Shown in pieces: positions 11,255 through 22,730 of a stretch of DNA of 64,000 bases (within the stretch, counting starts at the first letter, position 1; the number at the start of each line of letters is the position of its first letter). The translations under genes were made by a program, and so were the position numbers. A model generated the notes under the pieces. That model worked only from the letters and a program-made list of their open reading frames with translations, was not told the origin of the DNA and did not search any database. Source of the stretch: Massospora cicadina (Eukaryota; Entomophthoromycota; Entomophthoromycetes; Entomophthorales; Entomophthoraceae); contig JAKSZP010012209.1 in assembly GCA_022478985.1 (NCBI GenBank), forward strand, positions 23,861 through 87,860. Reading direction: 5' to 3'.

Positions 11255-11366
11255 AGAGGGGCCTTGAATCCTCTGGGGTGTCTCGTATTTTTCAGATAAA
11301 TTAGTTTATCCCCATTATATCAGAAGTGCTTGCCCCCTGGTTGACCTTCCCCAAATAAATAAAAAA
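11255..11366 (+). other. LINE E0 3' hairpin and tail
   Basis: AGAGG (11255-11259) pairs with CCTCT (11270-11274) over a 10-base loop. GGGGTGTC follows, then the tail CCCCCTGGTTGACC and AATAAATAAA. Compared with E1, the last stem pair changes from A-T to G-C on both sides. Confidence 0.65.
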
Positions 11367-11950
11367 GATTAATAAAGCTAATAGAGAGATATCTGGATGA
11401 TAAGCTCTTGGTCAGGCAATACATTCCAGATGGTATAATGCCTTTATACCATATTTTTGATAAGGTAAATATAAAATGTACCAAGCCAGATGAGACTTGG
11501 TATTACTAAATCAATCTTTGAAAGATTCTTGATTCTTACCTTTTAGAGGTTCGTCTTAAGTTGTGCCTTGTGTGCCACCTAATGTACTGATTACTTGACA
11601 TACTGAGGATCCTTCATTTTGATTAAAATAGCTTTCATCTCAGAATATCTTAGGCTAGAAGTGGTCTGACGGAATTCTCCTAATGTTGATTTGAGTTGTA
11701 CTGACGTTTTTCTATGTGATTAATTGAGAAGATTCTTTGCCTCTTATCAGGTCTAGGCGTCGATTATGTCACAAGAATAAATGGTTAATACTCTTCTCAT
11801 AGTGTCCAATATCCTGGTATCTGAAATTTCCCCTCTAAAATATTGGCAGGAGAGTACTGAAGCAAGAATTGGCTATGTATGCAGTAGATAGTTACCCCAG
11901 TCTGTAAGGACTTGATTGAGTATTCATCCCACGTTTGTAAGTTATATCAT
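11367..11950 (-). repeat. 3' LTR fragment (U3) of element B
   Basis: The segment from about 11367 to 11840 aligns base by base, with many changes, to 20855-21340 in the same orientation. Shared blocks include AGATGGTATAATG, GATTCTTGATTCTTACC and TATCTTAGGCTA. The TATA box and downstream half are missing because LINE E0 sits on the left side. Confidence 0.7.
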
Positions 11951-13060
11951 ATATTCCATCACAAGTAGGAATTAATTTTTATCTTCAGTTGCTATACAAA
12001 GGTGATAGTACCAGACTGAGTCCAAAATCTCAAAGGCGGGTAAAATTTGGCGAGATGCATATGCACATTAACTTCTCTGTAAACCATTTGGCTAGATTTG
12101 TGATCATCTCAGATTATAGATGTATAATATTCTGGGCTAATCATTTTTGTGCTTTCTCAGGCTCTTTAGCATTTAACTTGAAACTTCACAAACTAATTTA
12201 GCCAGAATTTTAGGTTCTCTTTACTATAAGCCCTTGAAGGGTGATATCTAAGATGATTTGATTTAAATTTTACCCTATAAGCCATAAACGATCTTGTGAT
12301 ATATTGATTCCGGTGTAATGGATTGGTAGAGTCCACCTTGCAAAATAATTAAACAGATGTTTTTAGCACATTCTACATTATTAGTTGTTGGGTTGTAAGG
12401 TATTAAAAACAATTATTGAGTACCCATGCTCGTAGTTAAGATTATCACAACTCTCAAAGTAAAGTTCTTTCCAGTGTTGCATAGCAGTACTTGTGGGCAG
12501 CTGTTTCTAGTATATATATATATTCTGGTATAAGAAAGTTATTCATAGCCTTGGTGGTCTGTGAGGGAATGGTGATTGCTTTGACCCACTTTATGAAATA
12601 ATCAATCCCTATAAGGATGTACAGATCTCCTTTGTGAATTCAAGCATTTAACCTATGACATTTAAACTGATGGTCTAAATGGCTGCTGAGAGGTCTGGGC
12701 TGATACTTGTAATTAACTTTATGCAGCATCTGTTCTTTATGAGTTATGCAAAATTCTAAGACTACCACCACATATCCAATATTCGTTCTCAATGGTAGCA
12801 ATCCTTGATCCAATTGTAAGTTTTCCTGGCTCTTCCATGCTCTAAGGTATTGTAGGCTTCCATTATAACTGGTGTCTATTTTCAAGGTCACAAATAAGGT
12901 ATCTAGTCAGTTTGTACTTTATTGTATAGTGATATATCAAAAATTTTGTATTCAAGCGTGTCATTTTAGCATCTTTTGAACTGGTTAATTTACTTCCTCC
13001 CAAGAGTCTGGCATCATAAATAAGTCGTATAACTGTTCAGCTTCACTATTGTCTAGATGT
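11951..13060 (-). pseudogene. Element B integrase remnant
   Basis: On the minus strand, LYILIGIDYFIKWVKAITIP (fwd about 12545-12625) is the first catalytic-Asp block of a Ty3-type integrase. Downstream, FMAYRVKFKSNHLRYHPS (fwd about 12230-12285) resembles the block that follows the core (SPF-x-L-x-YG region). Upstream, VVVLEFCITHKEQMLHKVNY may be the zinc-binding region. Stops and shifts occur throughout. The catalytic second Asp and Glu cannot be placed with confidence. Confidence 0.65.
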
Positions 13061-14420
13061 AGTAAGGGTAGTTAAGTCAGTTCATCCATGCCATGTGTTT
13101 TTATTCAGCAAAGTGAATGATATTAATGTCATAGTGCTGAAGTTTGAGTGCCCAGCAGGATAATCTTTCTGTCAGATTTTTGCATTTTACAGCTACTTTA
13201 AAGAAGCTTGTTTTGTAAAAACGGTAAATTTTAAACCATACAAAAAGGGTTAGAAAAGCTTTACCACCACGAGAACAACTAAGCCTTCTTTTTCCGTGAT
13301 GCTATAGATTTTCTCAGCTTTAAAAAGCGTTTTAATGTAATAGGACACTAGGAGGGCAATGCCTTCATCAACCTATTGAGAGAGAATGGCGCTATGGTTA
13401 AGTTAGAGGCGTCTATAAACAGGACGAATGACTTTTTTATAATCTGGATGTTGTAAATTTTGTTTTTCTATTTAACAAACCCTTCATTGACTTAAATGCA
13501 GTTCTATTGTTTACTCCCCCATCAAGGAATTTTTTGGGAAAGCAAATGAACAAGAGGTTTGGCGAGTTGAGCTAAATTAGGTATAAATTGATAGTAATAT
13601 CTGATCATTTCTTAAAGTGCATGTATGTCTAAGAGCTTTTCTAATCAGGCATAGGAGATTGCTTTAACTTATTGTACAAGTGCTGAATCTTTTCCCATAA
13701 TATGTCAAATTTTTAAAAAATTCAGTTCCTGCAGAAGGAAAGTACTTTTCTCAGATTTTTAAATTAATGTGGTTCTTTCTTAGCCATTATTAAAATGACT
13801 TGAGATGGTCCAGATGATCAGTAAAGGTTCTAAAAATACCTTTATGTCATCTAGGTACATGATCAGGTAGCTTAAATTAAGGTCTTCTATGATGCGATCC
13901 AACTCCCATTAAAATGAGGTCAGAGCATTGCATAATCCCTAAGGGAGCTAGTTAGATTAAAATAACCTTTCCATGCATATCAATGCGGCTTTTGTAGTCT
14001 TCTAGTTTTAATTCCATTTACCTTTAGCTGATAGGGAGGTCCATCGTAGAGAAAAAAGTTTGCGCTGGAGAGTCAAGCTAAAGCATCATCAATTCATGGA
14101 ATTAGATGGTTGTCCTTCTTAGTGATGGTGTTTAGTTTCCCGTAAATAAATCACTATTCTGTGAACACTATTTATCTTCACTATAAGTAATAATGGGGAT
14201 GACCATGGACTCTGGGAGGGCACAAGTAAGCAGGCAACCAATACCTGCTTGAGCTCAGTCTTCATGCATTGTGGCTCTACCTTAACTTCATATATGGCTG
14301 CAATCAGATAGGGGTTGAATCTCCAACGTTGATACCAAGTGCCCAGTATTTCATGTTTTCATAGTAGAAATCTGACGTAGAAGAAACATCTTAAAAATTA
14401 AGTAATTAATTCATTTTCTC
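13061..14420 (-). pseudogene. Element B reverse transcriptase and RNase H remnant
   Basis: Minus-strand blocks in order: GKLNTITKKDNHLIP and IDDALA (fwd about 14090-14150; the CVDYRxLN...PLPxID region), SSANFF, IDMHGKVILI, an MPFG-to-YxDD region decayed near 13850-13950, then RNase H. RNase H is the clearest part: EGIALLVSYYIKTLFKAEK and YSITEKEGLVVLVVVKLF (fwd 13260-13380), and LQHYDINIIHFAE (fwd about 13110-13150), which matches the LxxYDFxIxYxPG end of the domain. The domain order supports Ty3/gypsy. Confidence 0.72.
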
Positions 14421-15628
14421 AAGATATTCCTTGAGTAACTTATCAGATTTGGACATGAGGGATAATGCAAATTAAATTATTGGTGGGTAGGCCAAAATAA
14501 AGTTGAGTACCAATAAAATTTACCTTTATAAATTCCTGAGGGGAAGTAAGTGACCTTTCCCAGCTTCTTGATTTTTCTTGACTGGAATTTATTTATTGTT
14601 TAGTCATCAAGTAGTAGCTTGATAAGATGCTGATAAACTGTATCAAGGACTCCTGGTAGAACTCTTGGTTCAAAACTACTTACTTCATTGACACTAGCAA
14701 TATGTAGCAAGCAGTTTTTGGGCATATTCAGGACTAACTTGTTAAATAACAATTTTTTTCTCCTAGTCTAATTTTTACCTCTGAGTTGCATAAAAAGTCA
14801 TTCATTATGCTGCACCTATTGAGATGAGTAGCTTTTTACTATTTCTTCCATAGGTTGAATATTGCAAAGGTAAGGTGGAAACAGGGTATTGACCAACAAC
14901 AGTAACTCTTCTTGTTGAAGTGTTTTGATGAGTAAAAGGGTACTTCATAGTTAAGGAGTGATATACCCTTCTTCATATTGATGATTACTTTGTATTCAAT
15001 ATTAACCAGAGACTTGATAATCAGATCATAATCGCTATTATCCAAGAAAGACTGGGGATTTGAGAAAGCTAATTTGCCAACTTAGATTGAAATAGATGAA
15101 TATTCACCTATCGCCTTGGTGTATTTGAACTGCCAGTGCTATACTCCTGAGTGTATTTGGGATCAGGGATGGGCTTGATATTCTTGATGAGTTAGGATGA
15201 AACAACATAAATAGATATTAACATATCTAAGATAGCCATAACTCAGACCTTCTAAATTACAATTTTCACTTTGGTAATGGTCCCTCCATAATTTGCCAAG
15301 AAGTTTGAATCTCTTTAAGGCAGAACGTTGCATTGAGCTTTTGGGAAACCTTGGTATTCTTTTTCTTGATTACTAGAAGACTGCGCACTCCAGATTTGGG
15401 TCAGATCAACAGGGCAATGTATTGATCAACATTTCTGGTCGTATCAATTATTATGGGGTAACTGATAACTTGAATGAAGTAAATGCATTTGGGAACCTGG
15501 GAATTGTCAATATTTTTGGAGTTCAAGTAATCCAGAACGGCGAGCTCAGTGGGTAAACCTAGAATATAATAATTTGAGTCCTTGTAAACCCCTTCATAGT
15601 CATCTTCAGATTCATTCTAAACGCATAA
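14421..15628 (-). pseudogene. Element B upstream pol segment (protease/linker), poorly resolved
   Basis: On the minus strand, coding-like peptides appear between stops (YKDSNYYILGLPTELAVLD, VPKCIYFIQVISYPIIID, ATFCLKEIQTSWQIMEGP). Its place between gag and RT suggests the protease and a linker, but I cannot see a DSG/DTG active site. Its reading is continuous with 17641 on once element H and one copy of its target duplication are removed. Confidence 0.4.
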
Positions 15629-15644
15629 GAGATGAGCAATCTGA
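15629..15644 (+). repeat. Left target-site duplication of element H
   Basis: GAGATGAGCAATCTGA, identical over 16 bases to 17625-17640. Confidence 0.93.
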
Positions 15645-15700
15645 TTTTGAATTTATTATGAGGCATGTCAACCAGGGGACGGACATTGTTGAATCGCAGA
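15645..15700 (-). other. LINE-like 3' tail of element H
   Basis: The minus strand reads ...AACAATGTCCGTCCCC, TGGTTGACATGCC, then AATAAATTCAAAA up to the duplication. LINE E2 has GTGTCCGTCCCATGGTC and AATAAATTTAAAA at the same place. About 130 bases upstream is a tight stem AGCGCC/GGCGCT (fwd about 15810-15822), roughly where the LINEs carry their 3' hairpin. Confidence 0.7.
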
Positions 15701-15886
15701 AAGCACAAAACAAAGAAAAAAACCAAACTAACTAAATTCTCAGACCGAAATAAAACGACCATCCAAAGAATGGGCGAAACAGAACAATCAAGATACCAAC
15801 TATTAGGCGGGAAAGCGCCAAGGCGCTCATCCTACCATGGCGGAAGGGGAGGGGGATCAGGGGGCTCATTCTCAGTCTCATTCACC

Positions 15887-17534
15887 TCAACGGTGAGAGC
15901 ACGAGATAAGGAGGAGAGCAAAAGGGGTGGGGTGATCAGTGACATGGGGAGTGAGGTCAGAAACAAGCGGCTGCTTGAGGAATTGATCATACATCAGTAA
16001 GTTGCCAATGTATTTGGCAAGGGTGGCCTCCGTCTTAATGCAGAGGGCAGGGAGATGGGACAGCGAAGCCACAGAGGCACAGGTAACTTGAGAGTTGTCC
16101 TGCAATGCGGAAACCACTCTCTGGATGGCATCCTTAGCGCGTCTGTGGGAAATTTCAATGGGCATTTTGTGGTTTATGGGTGTGGATGTCCTGAGGATGG
16201 GGGGCGGGATTTCCATGGCTAGTGCTGCTACTGATGACTCTGCCATTTAACGGATAGAGGTTACATCAGGGTGGGTGGCTGCTGCAACAGCAAGCTGGTG
16301 GTCCGTGTGGAACTCCACGGCATCTGGTTGGGGGGCATAATATCATTGGGAGACCAGTTTGGGAGTTTGACTCTGGGCAAATTCGTGGAATGTGGGTTGC
16401 AATGCCTCTATAAAATTACCCATCTCATTAGTTTCAGCCAATGAGGACCAATGGTTCAAATTAAACTCAAATTTTGGGTCAGCAAATTGAAGTGGTGTGG
16501 CTGGCGATTGCAGAACAATGTGGGAACCTACATTAGTCCAAGCCAATCCCTGATTGGATGAGGCGCAAGTGGCACTGGGCGAGACGCATGTGGCACTGGC
16601 CTGAGGGAGGGGCTGATTGGCTGCAGCAGGCACCGAGGCGGCAGCAGGCATTGGGGGAGGGGGTAGGATTGTACCCCATGTTGGAAAAGTAGTGGGGTGT
16701 GAGGAATTTGGGGGCTTTGTGATGACCGCGATGGGTCTGAGGAAGTTGTGAGGGAGGGGCATTTGCGCTTTGAGTAATCTAACTCAAAGCAGGAAGGACA
16801 GATTGTACTTCTTCCTCTACACGGGCCCAGAATGGGTGGTTGGGGGCTGAGGGTATAATGGCGAGGGGTGGAATCACCAAAGCAATTTTAAAATTTATGA
16901 GGCTGATTGTGGCAAATGTTTGAGGCCCAGCTAGTTGAGAAGCCCCATTGGGGACAACAAACTGAAGGATGGGGTTGGAGCCGTATGCAGCTAATTCATC
17001 CATTAACTCCTGATGAAGCACTGTGAGGGGGAGGTGAGTGGGCAACCCCGTAAACTAAACCACCATAGTGGTGTCAGTGGGGAGCTGGGTGCGTGTTGTT
17101 GGTATAGGGGTGCCCTTGAAGACCAAGGGCATAGTAGCCGCAGTGGCGGCGTCAGCTTCACAGGTGAAGCTGAGGTCGAAATACCCCTTAAAGGGGCAGA
17201 AGTTGATGAAGCTGGCCAGCTGCATCACCACCTGTGCCAGGTCAATAATTGCACATTCCTCATATGGGAACAATATACCATACTCAACCCAAAGGCCAAA
17301 ATGGAGCTGGGAGCGGGGGAGAACGAGTGGGCTGTGAGGCACTGCCTGGGTTTGTGCCGGGTGGATGGCGAGATCCTTGGGCAGACTAAACTGACCCAAG
17401 GACTTATTTGGACTTGACAATCTAGACCGAGCGTGTTTTCCTGCTGGACGGAAGATGCTAGGCAGGGTTTCGCCGCTGCCCCACACTGGAGCAGCCGGTG
17501 GCAAATCTGACATCATTGGGGATTGAACAGCCAC
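15887..17534 (-). pseudogene. Element H ORF, about 550 codons, function unknown
   Basis: Four adjoining frames cover the element on the minus strand (17534-17055, 17045-16779, 16762-16343, 16246-15887), separated by only about three stops and one or two frame slips. The N-terminal part begins MSDLPPAAPVWGSGETLP and contains a mixed segment (LWVEYGILFPYEECAIIDL). The middle is rich in Pro, Ala and Ser (PPPPMPAAASVPAAANQP). The last 120 residues look helical (EISHRRAKDAIQRVVSAL) and end with a block that recurs in insertion K: PALCIKTEATLAKYI and PHVTDHPTP. I recognise no domain; a gag-like or ORF1-like nucleic-acid protein is possible. Confidence 0.6.
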
Positions 17535-17624
17535 AGTTGGCGTTTAATCACTAATTGTTTACTTACTTTTCTGTTTTTGCTAATAAAATCGCTTGAAAGT
17601 GACTTTGAGCGGGAAAAAAAACCT

Positions 17625-17640
17625 GAGATGAGCAATCTGA
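17625..17640 (+). repeat. Right target-site duplication of element H
   Basis: GAGATGAGCAATCTGA, identical to 15629-15644. Confidence 0.93.
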
Positions 17641-20530
17641 GATGTTTCACTTTCATGTACTTTAGGTCTTTCAGCTTTAATGGTTCCTGAAACAAAGCCA
17701 ACGTTCTTTTTCCCAGCTTTAAGTGGGAATGATTTTTCTAAAACACATATCATCGGTATAAAAGACCTTCTTGCAGTAGTTACACTTGGCTTCTCCTCCT
17801 TCTTGGGTTTCACTTCTACATGGTGTACATTTGCGGTTTTAAGGAGCATTTTGTGAGGTCCCTGGCATGTTTATATTAACCACTTTGAATATGGCTTCTT
17901 CAGTGTATAAGGTGTACTTGAATATTCAATTAACTGACGTGACATACATGGCTATCTCAGGGTTACTATGTAAACCAACAACGATGTCTTCTCTGGCATC
18001 ATCTAATATAAGCATTTATGAGGTCAACGATGTTTATGCATCATTATAGAAGCGATCAGAAAATTTAATAATAGTTTCATTTTTAGCATATCATGATTCT
18101 CATGAAGCTCTGTTTCTTAATACTCAGGCTTTTCTTAGAACCAAATTATTTATGAGCGCTTCCTTCACTTTGCTCCAGGTATACAGGTCAACCATATGAG
18201 GCACAATACCTCTGGGGCCATACAGCTTAAACAAGATAAAAATGCTTACCTTTTGATTATCAGTCGCACCTTCCATTGTGGCTTTATAGATATAGAGGAA
18301 AATGTAATACTCCCTTCACTAGGTGTAAACTTGAACATGAACGTAGCTGTAAAGGTAGTAGCCTCCAATACTGTAACGCCATGTTTTATGGGAGCTTCAG
18401 TTTTGTTATTTTTAGTACATGCGTTGCTCTGTTCAACTTGGCACACGAGTCAATGTATTGATCTTGTAGAGATTTGAGAGGTTGCTCCATTTCCTCCAGG
18501 GTAAGTCTTAGTATAACATCCAACAGATTAATTTTTCTTTAAATAATAACTTATCATTTTTTCTTAGACCATAAAGTGGATGTCCAAGTTGTAATTTTTT
18601 AACAGGTGGATGATTGGTAAGTTCACAAAATCTTGTTCTCATCCATTAACATCCAATGCGCCAATTTATGCCCTTCTTCATCTATTTACATTCAGTGCTA
18701 TGAGGAGGCTTGTTGGCCTTGGCTTTCAGATCTTCTGTAAGAGTGTTCCAGAGTCATTCAGCTTTATTAGTGCAATGTTAGACTAATAGATACCTTTTAA
18801 ATGGGTAATTTTCCTCTCATGCCACACCCCAATATGTTGATTTGCTCAGTAATAAAAAAAGTAGACCGAGTCACCCAGGATACTAGATCCTGAAAAACAT
18901 TTGCCACTTTAGAATATAATATTCCGAGATACTAATGATTTCTCAGAGGTTCAATAGGCCTCCAGCTCATCAATTTGGTAAAGTAATTGTTCTAACCAGG
19001 ACTTGAGGAGGATGATCTATTATTCCTTTGTTAAAAGCTACTAGAAAGATTAGGCTGCCATTTTGCCATGGACTTCAGTATATTTTCTATAAAGCTCTTG
19101 AGCAAAAACATCAAGTAATAAACTGATATTCACATAAAACTACAATTTGCTTTTTTGAAAAGCTTTACAGCTTCCAACAAAAACACTTAACACCAGATAA
19201 ATAGTCCCATTTGATTATGGAGCCAAAATTATGCGAGTAACAATTCACTCTAATCAAACGGCAGATGTCCCTTATATTTTGTGGTGTTAAACTATATACA
19301 TTTTCATAATCTACATGTAAAATCCTTTGCACATTAGTATGGTAGTGGAATTCCTCATTATAGGCTCTGTCAGACATTTGCCCTCATGGCTCCAAGAAAA
19401 GAATGTTGTAGGTCAAAATGGGCCAACGTGGGGAAATGTTGTACATCTATGAGTCCTCAGTGACATTAAAGGTAATTTAGATGATATTTTTGACTTTATT
19501 GTCTAAAAGTCCCTGGCCAATTAGCGGTGGAACCCCACAAATTGGGGTAACACTATTATGAATACAAAACAGGCACTTATCATGAAGTTGGGCAGTTGAA
19601 TTGCCCCAACCATGAGAGGGAACTCAGGGAGTCCATCGGCAGTTTCTCCACCTGCCACTTCCAATTACTTAACCACATAAGTGGGGACTATCCCCTTTTA
19701 TAGACGTGGCGGAGGCCCTAAGAAGCATTAATTTTAGCTAATGGGGATTGGCTAAAATATATTAAATTGTTACCCCGCGGGTACATAATGCCTACCATTA
19801 ATTTACCATTCATCGTTCAGCTGAATTGAAGTGAGTTTTCTGAGCTTTTATATGCTGAACTCACATATTTCTTTATTTGGACTGCTCAAGCCATCCCAAA
19901 TTTACCAATAAATTCCTTTAGACACTTGATACCATATTAAATACGGAATATTAGATATTGAGAGGGTTCATCTTTTACTCACCCCTGCAACACATAATAA
20001 AACTATAAAAACCTACAACTTTCTAGTTTTTAGTGTCTATTACTATTATTAAAATTAAGTAGTTTTAAACCCCTCATTTGTTGGAATTTAGGTGTTAACG
20101 CACCCAAGTGAATTCTTCTATCCTTAATCCAATGGGCTCCTAGTAGATGAATAATATGATAGAGCGCAGGGTGTACTAATCTAATAATATAGTGAGTTAA
20201 ATTACACTCAATCCATAGCTCTCAGGGAGAGCATTGGGTTCAGATATGAGCTCATGAGAATCCTGTTCACGCTAATCCCTTTCATGGCTGAATCTTTCTC
20301 ATGGGTTAATGGTTCCATGAAGTAAGTCTCAAACTCCTTCATTTGAATCCATGTTAGATGACGAGATTTGGGGAATCTCTATAAGATTTTCATGAACTTC
20401 TTCATTTGTGACGATTGCCAAACTTCCCTTTCAGTCATCTTCTTCACCATTTCTGTTGTGCACTCAACAGGTGACACTATCAACTGGGTTAGATTTCATG
20501 ATGTGATCAATTAGGTGCAGGTTATTGAAA
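17641..20530 (-). pseudogene. Element B gag region, heavily decayed
   Basis: Read from the primer site downwards, an ATG near fwd 20500 opens MKSNPVDSVTC and then SLAIVTNEEVHENLIEIPQ, after which the reading breaks repeatedly. Nearer pol, basic stretches occur (VEVKPKKEEKPSVTTARR, LKAGKKNVGFVSGTIKAERP at fwd 17640-17820), as expected for the nucleic-acid-binding end of Gag. No CCHC knuckle survives. The stretch 18500-20100 has no frame I can follow; it is AT-rich and seems to be decayed gag or leader. Confidence 0.45.
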
Positions 20531-20543
20531 TGTTGGCTGGCCC

Positions 20544-20560
20544 CCCTGTAGTGAGCATAT
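20544..20560 (-). other. Primer binding site of element B, decayed
   Basis: The minus strand reads ATATGCTCACTACAGGG against TGGTGCTCACTACAGGG in element D. Only the TGG/TG start has changed. It sits below the 5' LTR as expected. Confidence 0.55.
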
Positions 20561-21350
20561 CCTGTTGAGCTTCTATTTTTTGAGCTCGATGATGCTATGC
20601 CCAAGAATCCTGACAGTCAATACTTGAAGCCATTTAATATTTATGACAAGCTAATACTTACTTTAAATAATGCCAAGTCACCTCTTATGTCCTGTCAACT
20701 AGAGTATCCATTTTATGGTAAGTATGGCGAAATGGACTTATTGAAGCCAAATACTAAATGAGATATAGAATCAATGACTATACTTTATTGTAGTATAAGT
20801 GAGGGGTTTTTATATGTCATACACAACAATATAAAACCAAAAGGAACAAGGATTAATTAAATTAAAAGAGTGACAAATAAGTTTGAGAGGCACTATGTCA
20901 GTCAATGCAATTTAGATGGTATAATGTAATTGTAGCATAATTTTAATGGTGTAAAAATATATGTTGAATGTACTAAGTTGCATGAGGCTTGGTATCACTT
21001 AGGTCAAGCTTTGGGCAGATTCTTGATTCTTACCCTTTTTCAGGTTAACCTTAAAGTACCGCTTTGTGCGCTATCTAGTGTATTTTTCACATGATATACT
21101 GATGATTCTTTATTTTGAGTAGCAGGATTTCATCTTGATGTATCTTAGGCTAAAATTAGTCTGATAAACTTTTCCAGATGTCAATTTGAGCCATATTGGC
21201 TATCAATTTTCAAGTGACTAATCAAGTTAGCCTCAATCACCTTCTCAGGTCTAAACATCAATTTTGTTGCAGGAGTTGAATTACCAGTACTCCTTTCATC
21301 ATTTCTGATATCCTGAAATCTGAAAGTTGTCTAAGCATATATATCAATTC
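20561..21350 (-). repeat. 5' LTR of element B
   Basis: On the minus strand, U3 (21340-20855) matches the fragment at 11367-11840. It is followed by TATAAAAA (fwd 20807-20814), an AATAAA signal (fwd 20784-20789) and the primer site. Outer boundary is approximate because the next LTR copy starts within about 90 bases. Confidence 0.65.
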
Positions 21351-21435
21351 TCATTCAAGAACACATTAATTTCTCTAGTACTAAAAAAACACATTAATTT
21401 CCATTTGTTTATACTCTGGTGGTTCAGAAAATAAA

Positions 21436-22730
21436 AGTACTAAGGAAAGACTTGGCTTCCATTGGGGTACTCCAATACCCACAATAGATTCAAAGTACAC
21501 AAGTCATCACCATTCTGATGATATGTGAATAAGAACCACGTGGGGGTATATTCTAAAAGTATTAATTATGAACATTAATCTGGCTTTCCCACTAAACTGA
21601 GAACTGGCAGTATTCTTGACCACTCTTCATGTATTGAGGCCAAACTGCCTGTGTCAGTGGAGAAACCGTTCCTCCCATCTGAGATTTGCATTCAGGTTTA
21701 ACTCCTGTCTCATTTTGCATGCAATTGTATAACGTGGTGTGACAATTATTTTTCAAGGTTTGATCTCAACAGTTTCACTTTGATAGCATCTGTCAAATCA
21801 TCATTCCAATTTCATCTGTGATTGGGGTAATTTGAATTAGATGACGGATTGATCACTTTTTTTTAGATTTCATTCATGACAAACTCCCAACTCATTTGGC
21901 AAATACTTGGTACCGAGGGGTGCTAATTATTATGTTAGGTAATCCCAATGGTATCCCATGATTAGTGACTACAAAGCAACATTTTTGTTTCGCATAATTA
22001 TGAAGGATCAATTTTGAGTTTTTGAATCATTTTGCTCATTTTGATACTCTTAATATTCATTTTTCTGAGCAGGAGTATCTTGTGAAATCGTAGGGGACAA
22101 CTCCTGAAGGTTTCTGCGCTGAGAGAAGCAATAGCTGATTTAACCAATGTGACAGCCAAGATCATTACTGATACAAATAAGTGCGGGCCCTCAATTGGTT
22201 GTAATGGTTCCTTTGGGACAGCCATAATAGTTTAAAAATACAAAAAACTCAAAGTAAAATTGGCGAAAATAAACTTTTATTAAGGATATGAAGAAATAAC
22301 TTAGCACTCTACCATCAGCAGAGCATTGGGTTTTTATAGTTGGAAGTAATTGAAGGGCGAACTGTGGAATATCTTTTACAACTGGACACGCAAATTCATC
22401 TCAAAAACGCTTGTTTTTCGTCAAAACTTGGCTTGCACATTGCAGGTGCCTCGATTTGCAATTCCTGTTGCCATTTTTTTGCTTTTGTCAGAGTTCCAGC
22501 ATGCTTGAATACCTTACATTTTATTAAAAAAATTTCCTTATCATCTGAGGGGACTTTTCTAGGTCAATTCCTGCGCTGGTGCTCCTGTCAGAACTTCAGT
22601 CTTTTACACCAAATTGTGCTTGGATTCCAGCACAGATTTTTCTAATTTTTGTGATATAGACTTTGGCCAAATCAATATTTGTGGAGAAATCATTACTTTC
22701 CACTCTTTGACTTGTTGTAAAATCAAGACA
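21436..22730 (-). repeat. LTR copy matching the 45.4-46.6 kb LTR (probable 3' LTR of element C)
   Basis: It is similar along its length to 45428-46543 in the same orientation. Shared blocks include TTCTGATGATATGTGAATAA, CTACCATCAGCAGAGCA and GGGTTTTTATAGTTGGA. On the minus strand TATAAAAA (fwd 22331-22338) is followed by an AATAAA signal (fwd 22276-22281). Similarity ends near 22730, just before LINE F. It lies on the 3' side of the minus-strand C integrase, with LINE F between, so it is probably C's 3' LTR. A separate solo LTR is the alternative. Confidence 0.65.

Larger units (their letters stand above)
8509..11366 (+). mobile_element. LINE E0, 3' segment
   Basis: This continues the LINE broken at 3226. 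It carries the linker, RT, C-terminal finger, 3' hairpin and tail ending CCCCAAATAAATAAAAAA near 11366. Directly after the tail the sequence matches the U3 of element B's other LTR (about 20855 on). E0 was therefore inserted into the 3' LTR of gypsy element B, or truncates it. Confidence 0.88.
15645..17624 (-). mobile_element. Element H: non-LTR element with its own ORF and a LINE-like tail
   Basis: A 1.98-kb insertion in gypsy element B is bounded by a perfect 16-bp duplication. Read on the minus strand it starts pyrimidine-rich (GGTTTTTTTTCCCGC), carries one long degraded frame with no RT or endonuclease motif, and ends with GTCCGTCCCCTGGTTGACAT then ATAATAAATTC. That end resembles the last bases of LINE E0 (CCCCCTGGTTGACC...AATAAA), E1 and E2. 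It is markedly GC-richer than B. The long duplication and 3' tail point to LINE-mediated insertion; the lack of RT makes it a passenger. A host mRNA pseudogene is less likely because the tail is LINE-type and not poly(A). Confidence 0.82.
11367..21350 (-). mobile_element. Ty3/gypsy-like LTR retrotransposon B (minus strand)
   Basis: An old element reading from high to low coordinates: 5' LTR (20561-21350), primer site, gag, protease-region, RT, RNase H, integrase, and the U3 part of the 3' LTR (11367-11950). The two LTR pieces are similar to each other, which ties the ends together. The order RT, RNase H, integrase is that of Ty3/gypsy, not Ty1/copia. It is AT-rich and dense with stops. Non-LTR element H (15645-17624) interrupts it, and LINE E0 truncates its 3' LTR. 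Confidence 0.75.

Noticed and set aside
1500..11390. Target duplication for LINE E0 (AAGAATCATC-like on the left, AAGATTAATAA-like on the right)
   Set aside because: Match too weak and A/T-rich to accept.
12508..12520. TA dinucleotide repeat
   Set aside because: About six units; ordinary in AT-rich sequence.
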